Positions 54,046-64,000 of a stretch of 64,000 nt of DNA are shown here, piece after piece. The first letter of the stretch is position 1. Every line of letters starts with the position of its first letter. The DNA is from Paratrimastix pyriformis (Eukaryota; Preaxostyla; Paratrimastigidae). Location: assembly GCA_027972325.1 (NCBI GenBank), contig JAPMOS010000028.1:186001-250000 (forward strand), in the 5' to 3' direction. The position numbers and the translations under genes are program-made. Under the pieces are notes generated by a model. That model ran no database searches and had not been told where the DNA came from. It was given only the letters and a program-made list of their open reading frames with translations.

Positions 54046-57000
54046 ATGCCAGAATCTGATGATTGGGCACCCTGCAAGCTTGTTGATATCGCTCGGCAGC
54101 AGTCTGTGTCACTCTGTCAGTGTGAGAGCCTCGTGGCGCCATTCCCCGCTGGAGGGCAGCACCCAGCCCAGACTGTCGCGACTCATCGATGAGTTTGAAA
54201 GCGTTTGTGGCCATTTTCCGCTTCAGGGGATCAACTCCCGACCAAATACCCTTGGTAAATCCCGGAGACGTTGTTTTCATTCGTCTGCTCTTCTTCTTTT
54301 TTTTTTTGATTGGCACATTTCTTGTTTACAGAGGACGACTCCGGTGCCAATCCGTTTGTTGTTTCACTCAAAACTCCCAGGACTCAGGGCGAAATGCCTC
54401 GCCATATTTTGAGAGCTGTTCCTGAACCAAAGGCATCCGAGTATCTCGCGGCATTTGAGGTCTGTTGTGCGCTCGTGCCGGAATGCCCGATTCACCTCAC
54501 TCCTCCCGGGCGTTTCTCTACTTTAGGCGGGTTTTATGAGTGAGCTCTTGGTGACGACCCCCGCTTCGGGAGCCTCGCCCGCCCCGGTCGGCTCCTCCTC
54601 CGGGGGAAGAGCCGCCACAAACCCCGCCGCAGCCCAGGCACCTCTTGGTGGTGTCGTCCCAGTGCCGGCAGCCCCAACAACTCCGGCAATCACACCGGCA
54701 GAGAGCGCCCCCTACAAGGCGATGCTCTTTGCGAGCGAGGGCGTCCGGCTGTTTGACGTGGCGCATCAGGTGCAGGCGGGCAGCACCCAGCTGCTGCTCT
54801 TCGACCTGGTGGGGCGCATCTACGGGCACAAGCCCGACCCCGCCTCATCACCGCTGCCCCAGCCCCTGCAACCAGCGTCGTGGCACCGGACGGGCGCCCG
54901 CTGACCCGGTCGTGCTGGGTGCTGGGCGCGGGGGCCTTCGGGGTGACCTTCCGGGTGGAGGACACCCGGGACCACAGCGAGGCGGCCCTGAAGGCCACCC
55001 GGCCGGTTCAGTCGCCCGAGGAGCGGGAATTCTTTTTCAACGAGAGTTACATCGCCACCGCCGTCGACCATCCCAATGTCCTCCCGGCTGCCGGGCCCCC
55101 CATCGAGACCCAGGTCTGGCCGTGATGATGGTGGTCGTGGTGGTCGTGGTGTTCGTAGGTGATCGGGGGGGGGGGGGGGGGGGGGTCGTGCCCAAAACGG
55201 TTTGCCTGGCTCGGGCGATGGGTTCTCGCCCCACTTCACGAGGGGCGCATGAACTGTGCGGTTGAACGGTTGTGATTGTGGGGTGGGTGGTTGCGGTGGC
55301 AGCTGGAGCCTGGCGGGCCGGTGCTGCGGTGTCTGGTGACGCCCTACTGCGAGGGGGGCGACCTGGACGGGGTCATCCGGCGCCATCTGCGCAGCCCCTC
55401 GGCCGCCGACCGGCAGGAGCGCTGGCTGCTGCTGGGTGACTTGCTCCGGGGCCTGGCCTACCTGCACGGGCAGCCCTTCCGTCACAACCGCCACCGGGTG
55501 CTGCACAATGACATCAAGCCGGCCAACGTGCTGCTGCGCCGCCAGGTGGACCCGGCCACCGGAACCGTGCGCCCGATGGCCCTGCTGGCCGACCTGGGCC
55601 TGGCTTGCGTCTACACGGGTGGTACCCTCGTCAGCTGCGGGCTGGCTCGGGGCACGCCCGGCTTCATGGCGCCCGAGATGTTCGCGGCGGCCGAGGCCGG
55701 CCTGCGCCCGGGCAACACGCCCGCCACGGACGTGTATGCGATGGGGGTGACGCTGTTCTGCCTGTACTCGCAGACGGACACGGCCCACAAGACCGAGGAA
55801 CAGCCCTCCGAGCCCGAGTTGCGGGCCGCCTTCGCCGAGGTGGCGGCCCGCGAGCAGGCGACCCGAGGGGCGAAGGGTGTCCGCGGAGGCCAGGACTCCC
55901 TTGCCGAGCTGCTGGTGCGGATGTGCAGCGAGAGCCCCACATCCCGGCCCTCGGCGGAGCGGCTGCTGGGCGCCCTGGAAGCCATCGAAGTCTGTGGTGT
56001 GATGGCGGATATGATGACACCAAGCATCGCATTCTGATCCCTCGCCTCATAGTTGGCTGATGGAGCATCCCGCAAATCGGCCGAGGAGGCCCCCCGCAAG
56101 GCCGCCGAAGCGGAGGCTCGTCGGAAAGCGGCTGCGGAAGCTGAGGCCCGCCGCCGCCAGGCTGCGGCCCTGGAAGAGGCCCGCCGGAAGCAAGCTGAAG
56201 AACAACGTGCAGCGAAGGTCCGCCAGGGGGCCATGCCACTCCCCTCGCTCCCTGTCCGCCCCCATCCACGATCAGCAGACCCACGGCGCATCGCACAGAC
56301 ACCCACCGGCCCTCCGGGTGCTGTCGCCGGCTCTGGGGCTGCCCCTGGTGTTTGGCAGGCCCTCCGCCGGAAGGCAGCTGAAGAAGAGGAGGCCCGACGC
56401 AAGGCGGCCGAGGAGGAGGAGGCCCGCCGCACAGCGGCCGAGGAAGAGCATGTCCGGACACACATCCCCTCCCTGCACCCGTCCCTCCGCACGCACAGCG
56501 GCAACCGGCAGCGCAGTACCTTCTCTCCGTCTCTCGGCACCCGCGCCCGTCCCAGGGGGCTGCGCGGCTCTGCTCCTTCCCCCATGCGGCAGCCCCGTCG
56601 CTCACCTCGCTTTGGTCCGCGCGGTGTGGATTGGGGGCAGCGCCAGGCTCAGGTGGCCGCCGTCCTCAGCCAGGCCCGCAGCTGCACGGGCACCCGTGTC
56701 TGTATCGCGCCTGCCCCACTGGGAGCCTCATCACTCTCATCCCCCACGGCTCTTTGTTTGTGGTCTCCATCCGCAGCTCGACCTCGTTGGGCAGGGCATG
56801 ACCGATCGCTGTGTCGTGGCCCTGGCCGCCTGGCTGGCCACCAACCGGGTGGTCACCAGGGTCTGTGGTTGCCCTTGCCCGCCCCCAGGCAGCCCCCGGG
56901 CACGAGAAGACGACGACAAGCAGAAGCTCCACTTCTCGCGACACTGGTGGTTCGTCGGGATGTCGTCATGCTTGGTGGACTCCGCTACGCTGGCCAGTTG

Positions 57001-59412
57001 ACAGGCTTCTGGTGCCAGGCCGCTTCTGAGGCGCTTCCTCGCACTCGTGAGCCGGAGCACCTCACAGCACCTCACAGCACCTCACAGCACCTCACAGCAC
57101 CTCACAGCACCTCACAGCACCTCACAGCACCTCACAGCACCTCACAGCACCTCACAGCACCTCACAGCACCTCACAGCACCTCACAGCACCTCACAGCAC
57201 CTCACAGCACCTCACAGCACCTCACAGCACCTCACAGCACCTCACAACATCTCTCAGCATAACGGCACATCACTGCACATCACTGCACATCTCACAGCAC
57301 CTCGCTCCACATCATCTCACAGTTCTGCCTCTCCGCTTCTCCTCCTCTCTCCTCCTTGGTCGCGTTCACCACGCAGCTCAACTTCGGCCAGAACCAGATT
57401 GGCGACGAGGGGGCGCGCGCCCTCGCCCAGAACAGCGCCATCTGCGAGGTCTGCATGGGCATGGCCGTCGTCCATGTGCAGCTTCCATGAGGGGCGACAC
57501 CCCCCCCCCCCCCCCCCCTCCCCCTCCCCCCCCACCACCACAACCACCACCACAACCACCCACCACCCACTCCCCGCCTCGCTTCGCGCGTTACACGACC
57601 CTGTGGGGCCCTGGGTCGAATCCCTTGTGGACGGGACCTCGCCGCCATGCATCAGTCCCTCCCCCCCCTCTCTCTCTCTCTCTCTCTCCGGTGCTGCTGC
57701 TGCCCACCACGCAGCTCTACCTCTTCCAGAACCAGATTGGTGACGAGGGGGCCCATGCCTTCGCGGCCGCCCTGCCCCAGAGGAGCAGCATCGAAGTGGT
57801 CTGCAGCTGCATCGTCCCTGGCCACGGGGCGGGCAGGCCATTTCGGGCTGGCGGGGAGGCAAAGCAAATGGGCGCCTCGCTGTGAGAGATGGTGTGAAGG
57901 ACGACTCCCCGCACCTTATAGCAACATCATCTCATCCCACAGCGCACCTCACAGCATCGCAGGTGACATGTGCACAGATTTTCACATTCTCGCATCTCGC
58001 GGCCTCGTCCTCCTCCTGGTGGTGGCGATGGCGCTGTGGTGGTGGCGATGGCGGTATGCTGCGGATGCCTTCACCAGCTCCGCTCCGCTCCGTTTCTCAT
58101 CCCCTCCTCGTCCTCCTCGCTCCTCCCCGCCAACCTCCGCCCGCGGATTGCTTCGGTGGATGCGATCCGCTGCGTGGCCCGTCATCGTCGTCATCATCAC
58201 CACGCAGCTCGATCTCGGCCAGAACAGGATTGGCGACGAGGGGGCCCGTGCCCTCGCGGCCGCCCTGCCCCAGAACCGCTCCCTCCGCGAGGTCCGCTTG
58301 GATTCACCGCCGTGATCGTTGCCTCTGCCTGCAATCTGTGGGGCATGCGCCCATCAGCACCGTTCCCCGTTATCCTCCTTCTTCTTCTCCCTCCTCCCTC
58401 CCTCCCTCCTCCCTCCCTCCCTCCCTCCTCCCTCCCTCCCTCCCTCCCTCCTCCCTCCCTCCTCCTCCCTCCCTCCTCCCCCCTTTCTCCTCTTGATGGT
58501 CACGTATGTTGATGCCTTCATCGGCTCCGCTGTTCCTCCGCCCCCTCCCCCCCGTTCCCCCCCTCTACCTCCACCAGAACCAGTTTGGCACCGATGGGGC
58601 GCGTGCATCGCCTGCGAACAGCACCCTCCGCTCGGTCTGTGGGCCCCATCGGCATGGCCATCGGCACACCATTCGCATTTGAAGGGCGGTGGGCTCAAGG
58701 GGACCGGCGCTGATGGTTGCGCACGGTGTCCTCCGTGGGGTGGGGCACCAAAGGCCGGCAGGTGGCGCAGGGTGCGAGTGGCTGGCTTTCATGCAAGCCC
58801 CTCGAGACGCATGCGATACGGCCCATGCACACGGCCCATGCACGAGAGAGGGCGGGGGTGCGTGGTCGGATGGTGGGCCCAGGCCCGGCATGTGGGGTGG
58901 AGGACGGTGTTGAACCCGCGACGTCAGTGAGGTCCGGCAGGTTCCGCTCGAATGCTCATCTCCTGCCCCCTCCTCCTCCTCCTCCTCCTCCTCCTCCCCC
59001 TTCTCCCCCGGACGATGGTGTGGGCCCACCGCCGGATCACCACGCAGCTCTACCTCAACCAGAACAGGATTGGCGACGAGGTGGCGCGTGCCCTCGCGGC
59101 TGCCCTGACCCAGAACAGCACCATCACAAAGGTCGGTCTGGGCATCGTCCCTGGCCACCCAGCCTCCGGCCGTCCGGGGTGCGGGGGGTGGGTGGGTGGG
59201 GTGGGGGGAGGAGGAGGAGGAGGCAGATGGTCCTCCCCTCTCCTCTCCCCTCCTCCTCATCCCGTCCCGCCGCCATCCACGGCTCATCTGGCCATCTTCC
59301 CCCGTTGGCTGCGAACCCGTCTCCCCAGCTGGTTCTCCCCAGCGGCGTCCTTGGGCCCGAGGAGGAGCAGTCCCTCCGCCAAAGGAGCAACGGCCGGCTC
59401 CGCTTCCTGTAG
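54046..59412 (+). CDS. Protein kinase fused to coiled coil and leucine-rich repeats
   Basis: The ATG at 54046 opens MPESDDWAPCKLVDIARQ. Exons then read RLSRLIDEFESVCGHFPLQG, DDSGANPFVVSLKTPRTQG and FMSELLVTTPASGAS. The kinase spans about 54880-55990: LGAGAFGVTFRVED (P-loop), AALKATRPV (Lys), LVTPYCEGGDLDGVI, VLHNDIKPANVLL (HND in place of HRD), LADLGLA (DLG in place of DFG), GTPGFMAPEMF and TDVYAMGVTLF. It splices in frame over a TGA into a Lys/Glu/Ala coiled coil (56057-56450, EEARRKAAEEEEARR). Then come single-repeat exons of the RNI/LRR type: LDLVGQGMTDRCVVALAAWL, LNFGQNQIGDEGARALAQN, LYLFQNQIGDEGAHAFAAAL, LDLGQNRIGDEGARALAAAL and LYLNQNRIGDEVARALAAAL. It ends LRFL at 59412. Activity is plausible despite the two altered motifs. 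Partners unknown. Confidence 0.7.
57058..57245 (+). repeat. 10-bp CACCTCACAG array
   Basis: About 19 near-perfect copies in an intron between LRR exons. Read in frame it gives a Thr/Ser/Gln/His repeat, but it lies outside the LRR exons. Confidence 0.95.
58385..58495 (+). repeat. CTCCCTCC pyrimidine array
   Basis: About 110 bp of only C and T in 8-12 bp units, in an intron of the kinase-LRR gene. Confidence 0.9.
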
Positions 59413-59929
59413 GATGGCCCCAGGGGGGTGCAGTTGGGCCCCGAGACCGGCCCTTGTGACAGAAGGGATGCACGGAGAACGTCGCCGCCCCGATGGGCTG
59501 CCCACCAGTAAGCCCCCCCCCCCCCCCCAACCAGCGATTGGAGATGAGTTCGGGCGGGAGGCGCTCCCAAAGATCGGCTGGGGCGGCCGGGGTGGTGGTC
59601 TTCTTGGCAAGCTGGAAAGATGGGAAGAGTGGTGGTGGTGTGTTGTTGGGGAGGAGCCAAAACAAAACGAAACCTTCTGGCGGCGGTGTGGTGGTGCCAA
59701 TCTTGGCGGGGTCGTGCATGTTGATGACTGGGCGGCACTTGCCGCCGCCGCGTCACTTCGGCCATCATCTTCGCGGCGACAACAAGGTGGTGCTGCGTGG
59801 TGCGTGGGTGCGTGGGTGGTGCGTGGGTGGTGGTGGGTGGGTGGTGGTGCGGGGAAGAGGGGCCCGCCGCCGCAGCGAATTGGCGGGGGCGCCGGGGCGT
59901 TGGGGCGGGGTCCAGTGAACTCGCAAGAA
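59413..59929. other. Intergenic space before tRNA-Cys
   Basis: It contains a short C-run (about 59513-59528) and GGTGCGTGGGTG repeats (about 59795-59850). A minus-strand frame contains an F-box-like LWERLPPEL string, but nothing else supports a gene. Confidence 0.5.
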
Positions 59930-60001
59930 GCGACTTTAGCTCAGTAGCAGAGCGGAAGACTGCAGATCTTCAGGTCACCGGTTCGATTCCGGTAGGTCGC
60001 T
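59930..60001 (+). tRNA. tRNA-Cys (GCA)
   Basis: All four arms fold. Acceptor GCGACTT pairs with AGGTCGC (one G-T pair); D arm GCTC/GAGC; anticodon arm GAAGA-CTGCAGA-TCTTC with anticodon GCA; T arm ACCGG-TTCGATT-CCGGT. The discriminator base is T, as in Cys tRNAs. No intron. A TTTT at 60005-60008 is a suitable RNA polymerase III terminator. The CCA end is not encoded. Confidence 0.97.
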
Positions 60002-60082
60002 TACCTTTTGCCGATTCTTTGGGTGTTGGTGTTTTTTTTGGCCTGGATCTGCAGTCTTCCGGATCCCATACTTTTTTCGGGG

Positions 60083-60419
60083 ATGCGCTCTTCGCATATA
60101 CCACGAAAATTCGAGAGTTGGCTGCTGTCGACGAGGGAGGAGGCCAAAGCACTAGAAAACCGAAGGATGCACAAGCTGTGGAAGGACCTGTTGCTGGAAC
60201 GAAGCATGGCCCGGCTGAAATCCAAGGGAACCCGTCTGGATGAAAACGAGTTGTTTTTTGCGCAAGAAGGGTGGTCGGTTTTCTTCTGGTTGCCCTTGCT
60301 GCGTGCGCGACGTATGCAGCGACACCACCCACTACACCGCGGCCACCACCACCACCAACAGCCACCAACAGCCACCAACTGCAACACAACCACCAAGAGC
60401 AAGCATGCGCCGCCCCTCA

Positions 60420-60454
<35 letters not shown>

Positions 60455-60790
60455 CCAGGACGGGCTCGATCGCACGCAATGGTGCCCGGGTACCCCCACT
60501 CGGCCTCCACCACCACCGTGACCCTGGCGGCCGGCAACGGGCGCCTCCCTGTTGACCCACATCACCCACCTCCTACCACCCCTACCTCCCTTCCCACCCC
60601 GACCACCTGCGCCCGCCATCCCCCGACCGACGCCATGTCGCCGCCCCGCGGACTCTTCTTCGTCTCGTCTTGTTCTTGTCTCGTCTCGTCTTGCCTCGTC
60701 TCGTTCCCACCACTTTACTTCGAGCAGCACAAGATTGGCCTCATCCCCAGGACCACCATTCCGTCGACGGAGACATCAGCTGGAAGATGA
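60083..60790 (+). CDS. Small protein of unknown function
   Basis: The ATG at 60083 opens MRSSHIPRKFESWLLSTREE and a charged helical stretch (KALENRRMHKLWKDLLLERS) to FFAQEG near 60265, where a splice is likely. A poly(C) intron (60421-60453) follows. A final exon at about 60727 reads HKIGLIPRTTIPSTETSAG to a stop at 60788-60790. The charged N-terminal helix is the only clear feature; I recognise no family. Middle exons and the reading frame of the last exon are uncertain. Confidence 0.4.
60421..60453 (+). repeat. Poly(C) run, 33 bp
   Basis: Uninterrupted C-run, probably intronic in the small unknown gene. Confidence 0.95.
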
Positions 60791-61041
60791 CGACAGACTA
60801 GGCTGAATACGCCCAAGCCCTGCCTTACCGACCTCTTCCTTTACTTCCCTCTTGGTCAGCCCGGGCGATCAGATGATGGCGACGATAGAAAATATGAATC
60901 GGCGAAGAGCAGCCTCCTCCTCCTCTCCCCCCCTCCCCCCCCCTCACCGGAAAGGATCGTCTCCAATTTATCGCGTGGGCACCGCTGGCGCTCCTCGCAC
61001 AAACAGTCGTCCCAGGGCGATTGCCACCTGCCGGCACAAAA

Positions 61042-61047
61042 TATAAG
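61042..61047 (+). promoter_or_regulatory. TATA-like element before the CUE gene
   Basis: TATAAG in an AT-rich pocket (CACAAAATATAAGC), 77 bp before the ATG at 61124. Motif and position only. Confidence 0.35.
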
Positions 61048-61123
61048 CGCGGTTGACAGGTCAGTTTTCTTTTCGTTCGGTTCGTTCCCTGTTCTCACTT
61101 TCGATACAGCTCACTCATAACGT

Positions 61124-61768
61124 ATGGATTATTTGACAGCCCTGTATCCAGCGCTCAGCGATGATGTGCTCCAATCTATCCTGGACGCGTGCAGCGGTGA
61201 TGTTGAGGAGGCGGTGCACCTCATCGATATGCAATTTGTCGAAGAGCCCAAACCAGGTCACGACAGAGTCGGAAAAGGGCCTCACTCCCTCGTAGAACCA
61301 GTCGAACATAAATCCCCCCGAGTGGCTTCGCCGGCCCGAGCGTCCCGGCCGATGCCGACCACCGGCATGCCCCGTTCTCCTCAACAGCGCTCTCGATCTG
61401 TCACCGAGAATCCACCACCACCTTCCAAACCCATTGGAATCGTTCGGCCTGCCTCTGGTGAAGCACTGTCGAAGTTGCGAAGTGCCATCTTTGGTTTTTC
61501 ACCACCGAGCAGCTCACCAATTGCTTCGCCACCCGAGAAGGAGCTTGCCCATTCGCCACCCCCAGATTGGGTGATGAAACAACTTGAAGCCAGTCGGCCA
61601 GGACAGCCACCGGTCATCACCACGCAGCGACGAAAGCCGCCAGGGCCCTCTCCTCTGTCTGCAGTGGAGACAGAAACGGGGGCGCGCACTTCGCCGCGAT
61701 CCCGTGCGATCGAGGAACGAGAGTGGTGGCTTGACGAGGAAAGCGAAAATCCTGACCAATCGCCTTGA
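61124..61768 (+). CDS. CUE-domain protein
   Basis: Single exon, 214 residues. The N-terminal 40 residues form a CUE domain: YLTALYPALSDDVLQSILDA, then CSGDVEEAVHLIDMQF, with the hydrophobic helix-1 LYP and the helix-3 di-Leu-like HLID positions. CUE domains bind ubiquitin. The rest is disordered and rich in Ser, Pro and Arg, with two patches that may be partner motifs (SKLRSAIFGFSP; REWWLDEESEN at the C-terminus). The stop is 13 bp from the stop of the convergent RAD51D-like gene. No intron needed, which is unusual for this window. Confidence 0.7.
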   Translation: MDYLTALYPALSDDVLQSILDACSGDVEEAVHLIDMQFVEEPKPGHDRVGKGPHSLVEPVEHKSPRVASPARASRPMPTTGMPRSPQQRSRSVTENPPPPSKPIGIVRPASGEALSKLRSAIFGFSPPSSSPIASPPEKELAHSPPPDWVMKQLEASRPGQPPVITTQRRKPPGPSPLSAVETETGARTSPRSRAIEEREWWLDEESENPDQSP

Positions 61769-61781
61769 CCACTGAAGATCG

Positions 61782-62951
61782 TCAGAGCGGGAAAATGGCT
61801 CGCTTGAAAATTGGCTGAGAGTTTCCGAAGAATTGGAGCAGGAGCCCAGCGAGACACACCGACCTGTCGGGGGGACTTGGTGAGCAACGCCATTTTAAGG
61901 TTTTCTCCTTCCATTGGCGCAGGGTCGTGAAAAAGCATGATCTGTACAGAGGGGGTTCCCCTAGATGGTGAAAATGTGGCGGCGTATGAGGGATCCATGA
62001 CAGACTGATGCAGAACGCCCAGGGCAGGTCTGAGTTCGCCATCACGTTCGATGGTGTGATTCGTGATCTAATGCAAAACAAGTGAAGGCGAGACGGCAGC
62101 TGCAGATGGCAGACCAAGACCGAGGCCTGGCAGGCTTGAGCCACGCGGCGCAGGGCAGTGGCTGTACACAGGTCGAACAGATCAGGCATCCTTTCGATCG
62201 CATCGTCACAGGAGACAGACCGATTCGGGACAGGATCACATAGCCGCTCTCCCCTTCGAGACACGAGGCCAGCACCCCGCCGATGCTCTGCGGGGAAGGC
62301 AAAATGCCGTGGTGCCAACATGAAAGTGCCAACGCACGACACCCAACACGGTGGGCGGCTCTTTTTTTGCCGCAGACTGACCTCGACGCAGACCAGTCGG
62401 CAGGGCTCCGCTTTCGCCGCGACGATCTGCAGAGACTCGAGGACCTCGGAGTGGTCGACGGCTTGGAAACTGAGAACTCGGCGGAGGAGCTGGATTTCTT
62501 CGGGGCCGCGAAGCAGCCCTCGAAGCCTGGGAAGGGGGAGCATCGTGGGGCTGATATACGCGACCGTGGCCGATGGGTCCCCACGCAAAAGACAGAGCAT
62601 GGCGGAGAGGAGGATCTGGGTTTTACCCGAGGCGGGCGGGCCCACCAATTCGGTTACTTCGGAAGTAGCGAAGCCCCCACCCAAAAGGTCATCAAGGGCC
62701 GAGACTCCGGTCGAGATGACCGGGGTCACAGAAACCTTATGGCAAAGATCACTCGCGTCTGCAACCTGAGCGAGAAGAGGTGCCAATTCACCCTGGAGGT
62801 TCCTCAGGGCTTCGATTGAAAGAGATAACTTGCTGAGAATTTCAGAGTTGGAGCCATCCAGGAGCAAAAACTGTTCGACCGAGTAGAGACCGAGATTTGC
62901 ACAGCTTGCCAGAAGTTCAGGTTGGAAACCATCGATCAGCGAGAGGAGCAT
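61782..62951 (-). CDS. RAD51D: RAD51 paralogue, RAD51D-like
   Basis: RecA-fold ATPase of homologous recombination. Five exons (minus): 62951-62382, 62287-62221, 62161-62115, 62067-61864 and 61814-61782; 921 nt, 306 residues (human RAD51D is 328). An N-terminal helical part (LGLYSVEQFLLLD) precedes TGVSALDDLLGGGFATSEVT and the Walker A motif GPPASGKTQ. Walker B is RLVCVESIGG, with Glu where most RecA-like proteins have Asp. The later block ASVLITNHTIERDGELRPAL matches the TNH strand and the R-PALG loop. RAD51D is preferred over XRCC2 or RAD51C because of the TNHTxRD-PALG order and length. The last exon encodes only PIFKRAIFPL. Confidence 0.85.
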   Translation of the reverse strand: MLLSLIDGFQPELLASCANLGLYSVEQFLLLDGSNSEILSKLSLSIEALRNLQGELAPLLAQVADASDLCHKVSVTPVISTGVSALDDLLGGGFATSEVTELVGPPASGKTQILLSAMLCLLRGDPSATVAYISPTMLPLPRLRGLLRGPEEIQLLRRVLSFQAVDHSEVLESLQIVAAKAEPCRLVCVEVSLRQKKSRPPCWVSCVGTFMLAPRHFAFPAEHRRGAGLVSRRGERLCDPVPNRSVSCDDAIERMPDLFDLCTATALRRVAQACQASVLVCHLQLPSRLHLFCIRSRITPSNVMANSDLPWAFCISLSWIPHTPPHFHHLGEPPLYRSCFFTTLRQWKEKTLKWRCSPSPPDRSVCLAGLLLQFFGNSQPIFKRAIFPL

Positions 62952-63071
62952 CCAATCAACACCAAAACTTCAGTATTCTCGCCTGGCAAAAGATCAGGCG
63001 AACTGCCTGCGGAGAGATCGCGGATCCCACGATTTGCCGATAACACCTGCTGGTTCAGTTGACTGTTCAGG

Positions 63072-63712
63072 ATGAGCGATTCGGCGGCCGATCCGACTGT
63101 TCTCCCACAGCCTCCAAAGAATCCACTTGGTCAGGAGCTCGACCCTAAGGAAGTTTTTGGTCTATATTCCTCCAGTTTCCGTCTTCACCTTCACGACCAT
63201 CACCGCTGCAGACCTCATTCGAGGAATTCATGACCCTGAATATCCCAACACACTCGAAGAACTCAATATCGTGAAACCGGAATTCATTAAGGTGAACAAT
63301 CAGAGGCGTTGCATCACCATCCAATTCACTCCCACAATTCCACATTGTACCATGTGCATGTTGATTGGCCTTTGCATCAAGACGAGACTGGATCGGTCGT
63401 TGCCCATGAAGTACAAGGTCTGCGGTGATGAAACCGATTCTCCTTTCACACGTTTGTAGAGCCACATCTTCATCACCCCGGGCACCCACGAAGACGCCGA
63501 TGCTGGTCTGTCGAACAAATCACCTCCGTCACACGTGTTTCCTTCCAGTCAACAAACAGCTCGATGATAAGGAACGTGTGGCTGCTGCCCTGGAGAATCC
63601 CCGCCTCCGGCAAGTTGTCGACAAGTCCCTGATTTACTGTGACGCACCTGAGGGCGCCCCAGCGAAGCCCGCTGCCGAGGCCGAGCCGAAATCCGAGGCC
63701 CCTGCCTCCTGA
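63072..63712 (+). CDS. CIAO2B: Cytosolic iron-sulfur assembly component 2 (MIP18/FAM96 family)
   Basis: Four exons (63072-63159, 63212-63417, 63460-63505, 63549-63712), 504 nt, 167 residues. Family blocks: EVFDLIRGIHDPEYPNTLEE, FTPTIPHCTMCMLIGLCIK (with the reactive Cys), FITPGTHEDADAVNKQL and KERVAAALENPRL. In the CIA targeting complex it works with CIAO1 and MMS19 to insert Fe-S clusters into nuclear and cytosolic proteins. PNTLEELN favours CIAO2B over CIAO2A. The C-terminus adds an acidic Ala/Pro/Glu tail. The small introns and moderate GC resemble LC8 and reticulon. Confidence 0.93.
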
Positions 63713-64000
63713 AAATGCCGGCCGTTTTCTTCGTCTTTCCGCTTCGTCTCGCTTTCCCCTCTTTTCTTCCACACACACTCCCACCCACGCCTCGCGCCCG
63801 TGTCTCAGCAAGGCACCGAGAAGAGAAAGCTCCCGCAGCCCCGGGCCGGTGGGATGGGAAGAGCAGGGGTGTCGCCACAATCGGCCATGGCTGGGGCGGA
63901 AACTGTGGGCAAGCCACCTCGGGTGGTCTTTTGCCCCAAGAACCCGCCATGATGCGGGAGCGTGCCGGTGGAGGACTGGCGCCTGTTGTTGCCCAGCACC
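63713..64000. other. Right edge without a supportable gene
   Basis: 3' flank of the CIAO2 gene. An open minus-strand frame enters from the right edge, but it has no recognisable domain; a gene may start or end beyond the window. Confidence 0.45.

Noticed and set aside
57047-57262. Ser/Thr/His/Gln-repeat protein
   Set aside because: Product of the 10-bp CACCTCACAG array, which lies between LRR exons.
59560-59719. F-box protein on the minus strand
   Set aside because: Only one short string (LWERLPPEL) resembles an F-box; no start, splice sites or second domain.

Overview
This is nuclear DNA from a eukaryotic microbe. Genes are split by many short introns (mostly 44-60 bp, some up to about 1 kb) and sit on both strands with little space between them. 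The window also carries a U2 spliceosomal RNA gene and a tRNA-Cys(GCA). Base composition is mosaic. Gene starts and a few small genes are moderate in GC, while long gene bodies are very GC-rich and full of poly(C)/poly(G) runs and minisatellites. The protein families (PP6, XRN2, RAD51D-like, QTRT1, LC8 dynein light chain, CIAO2/MIP18, BEACH-WD40, TTBK-like kinase, reticulon) are pan-eukaryotic. I cannot place the species; a free-living flagellate or amoeboid protist fits, and a Preaxostyla-type metamonad is only a hunch.

Layout, left to right. 1-1.8 kb: no supportable gene. 1.8-10.4 kb (+): two consecutive membrane sensor modules (Cache-like ectodomain, transmembrane segment, PAS-like domain, degenerate histidine-kinase-like tail), possibly one polypeptide. 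10.7-12.7 kb (+): QTRT1. 12.7-14.5 kb (-): zinc-free MDR oxidoreductase with a myristoylation-type N-terminus. 14.6-15.8 kb (+): EF-hand/proline-rich protein. 16.7-18.5 kb (-): PP6 catalytic subunit. 18.7-20.9 kb (+): B-box protein. 20.95-21.14 kb (+): U2 snRNA. 21.8-22.3 kb (+): LC8. 22.6-25.1 kb (+): amidotransferase-like-fold protein with a polyQ tract. 25.6-34.3 kb (-): NSMAF/FAN-like BEACH-WD40 protein. 34.3-36.1 kb: two opposed non-LTR retrotransposon remnants. 36.4-37.9 kb (+): single-pass membrane protein. 38.9-39.9 kb (-): reticulon. 40.4-43.9 kb (-): TTBK/CK1-like kinase and a CaaX-ended proline-rich exon that may be its tail. 44.2-46.0 kb (-): WD40 protein. 46.1-53.6 kb (+): XRN2. 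54.0-59.4 kb (+): kinase-coiled coil-LRR protein. 59.93-60.0 kb (+): tRNA-Cys. 60.1-60.8 kb (+): small unknown gene. 61.1-61.8 kb (+): CUE protein. 61.8-63.0 kb (-): RAD51D-like. 63.1-63.7 kb (+): CIAO2.

The most striking result is the 5' splice site. Of about 73 introns that I could place by reading frame and protein homology, all but two have a pyrimidine at +3, usually GTCCGC or GTCTGT, instead of the usual GTRAGT. The reconstructed coding sequences of QTRT1, PP6, RAD51D, reticulon, CIAO2, LC8, the MDR protein, the EF-hand protein and the membrane protein all sum to multiples of three, which supports the junctions. There are no operons in the prokaryotic sense. Close divergent starts (about 73-86 bp) and convergent stops 13 bp apart show how compact the coding layout is despite the bulky intronic repeats.
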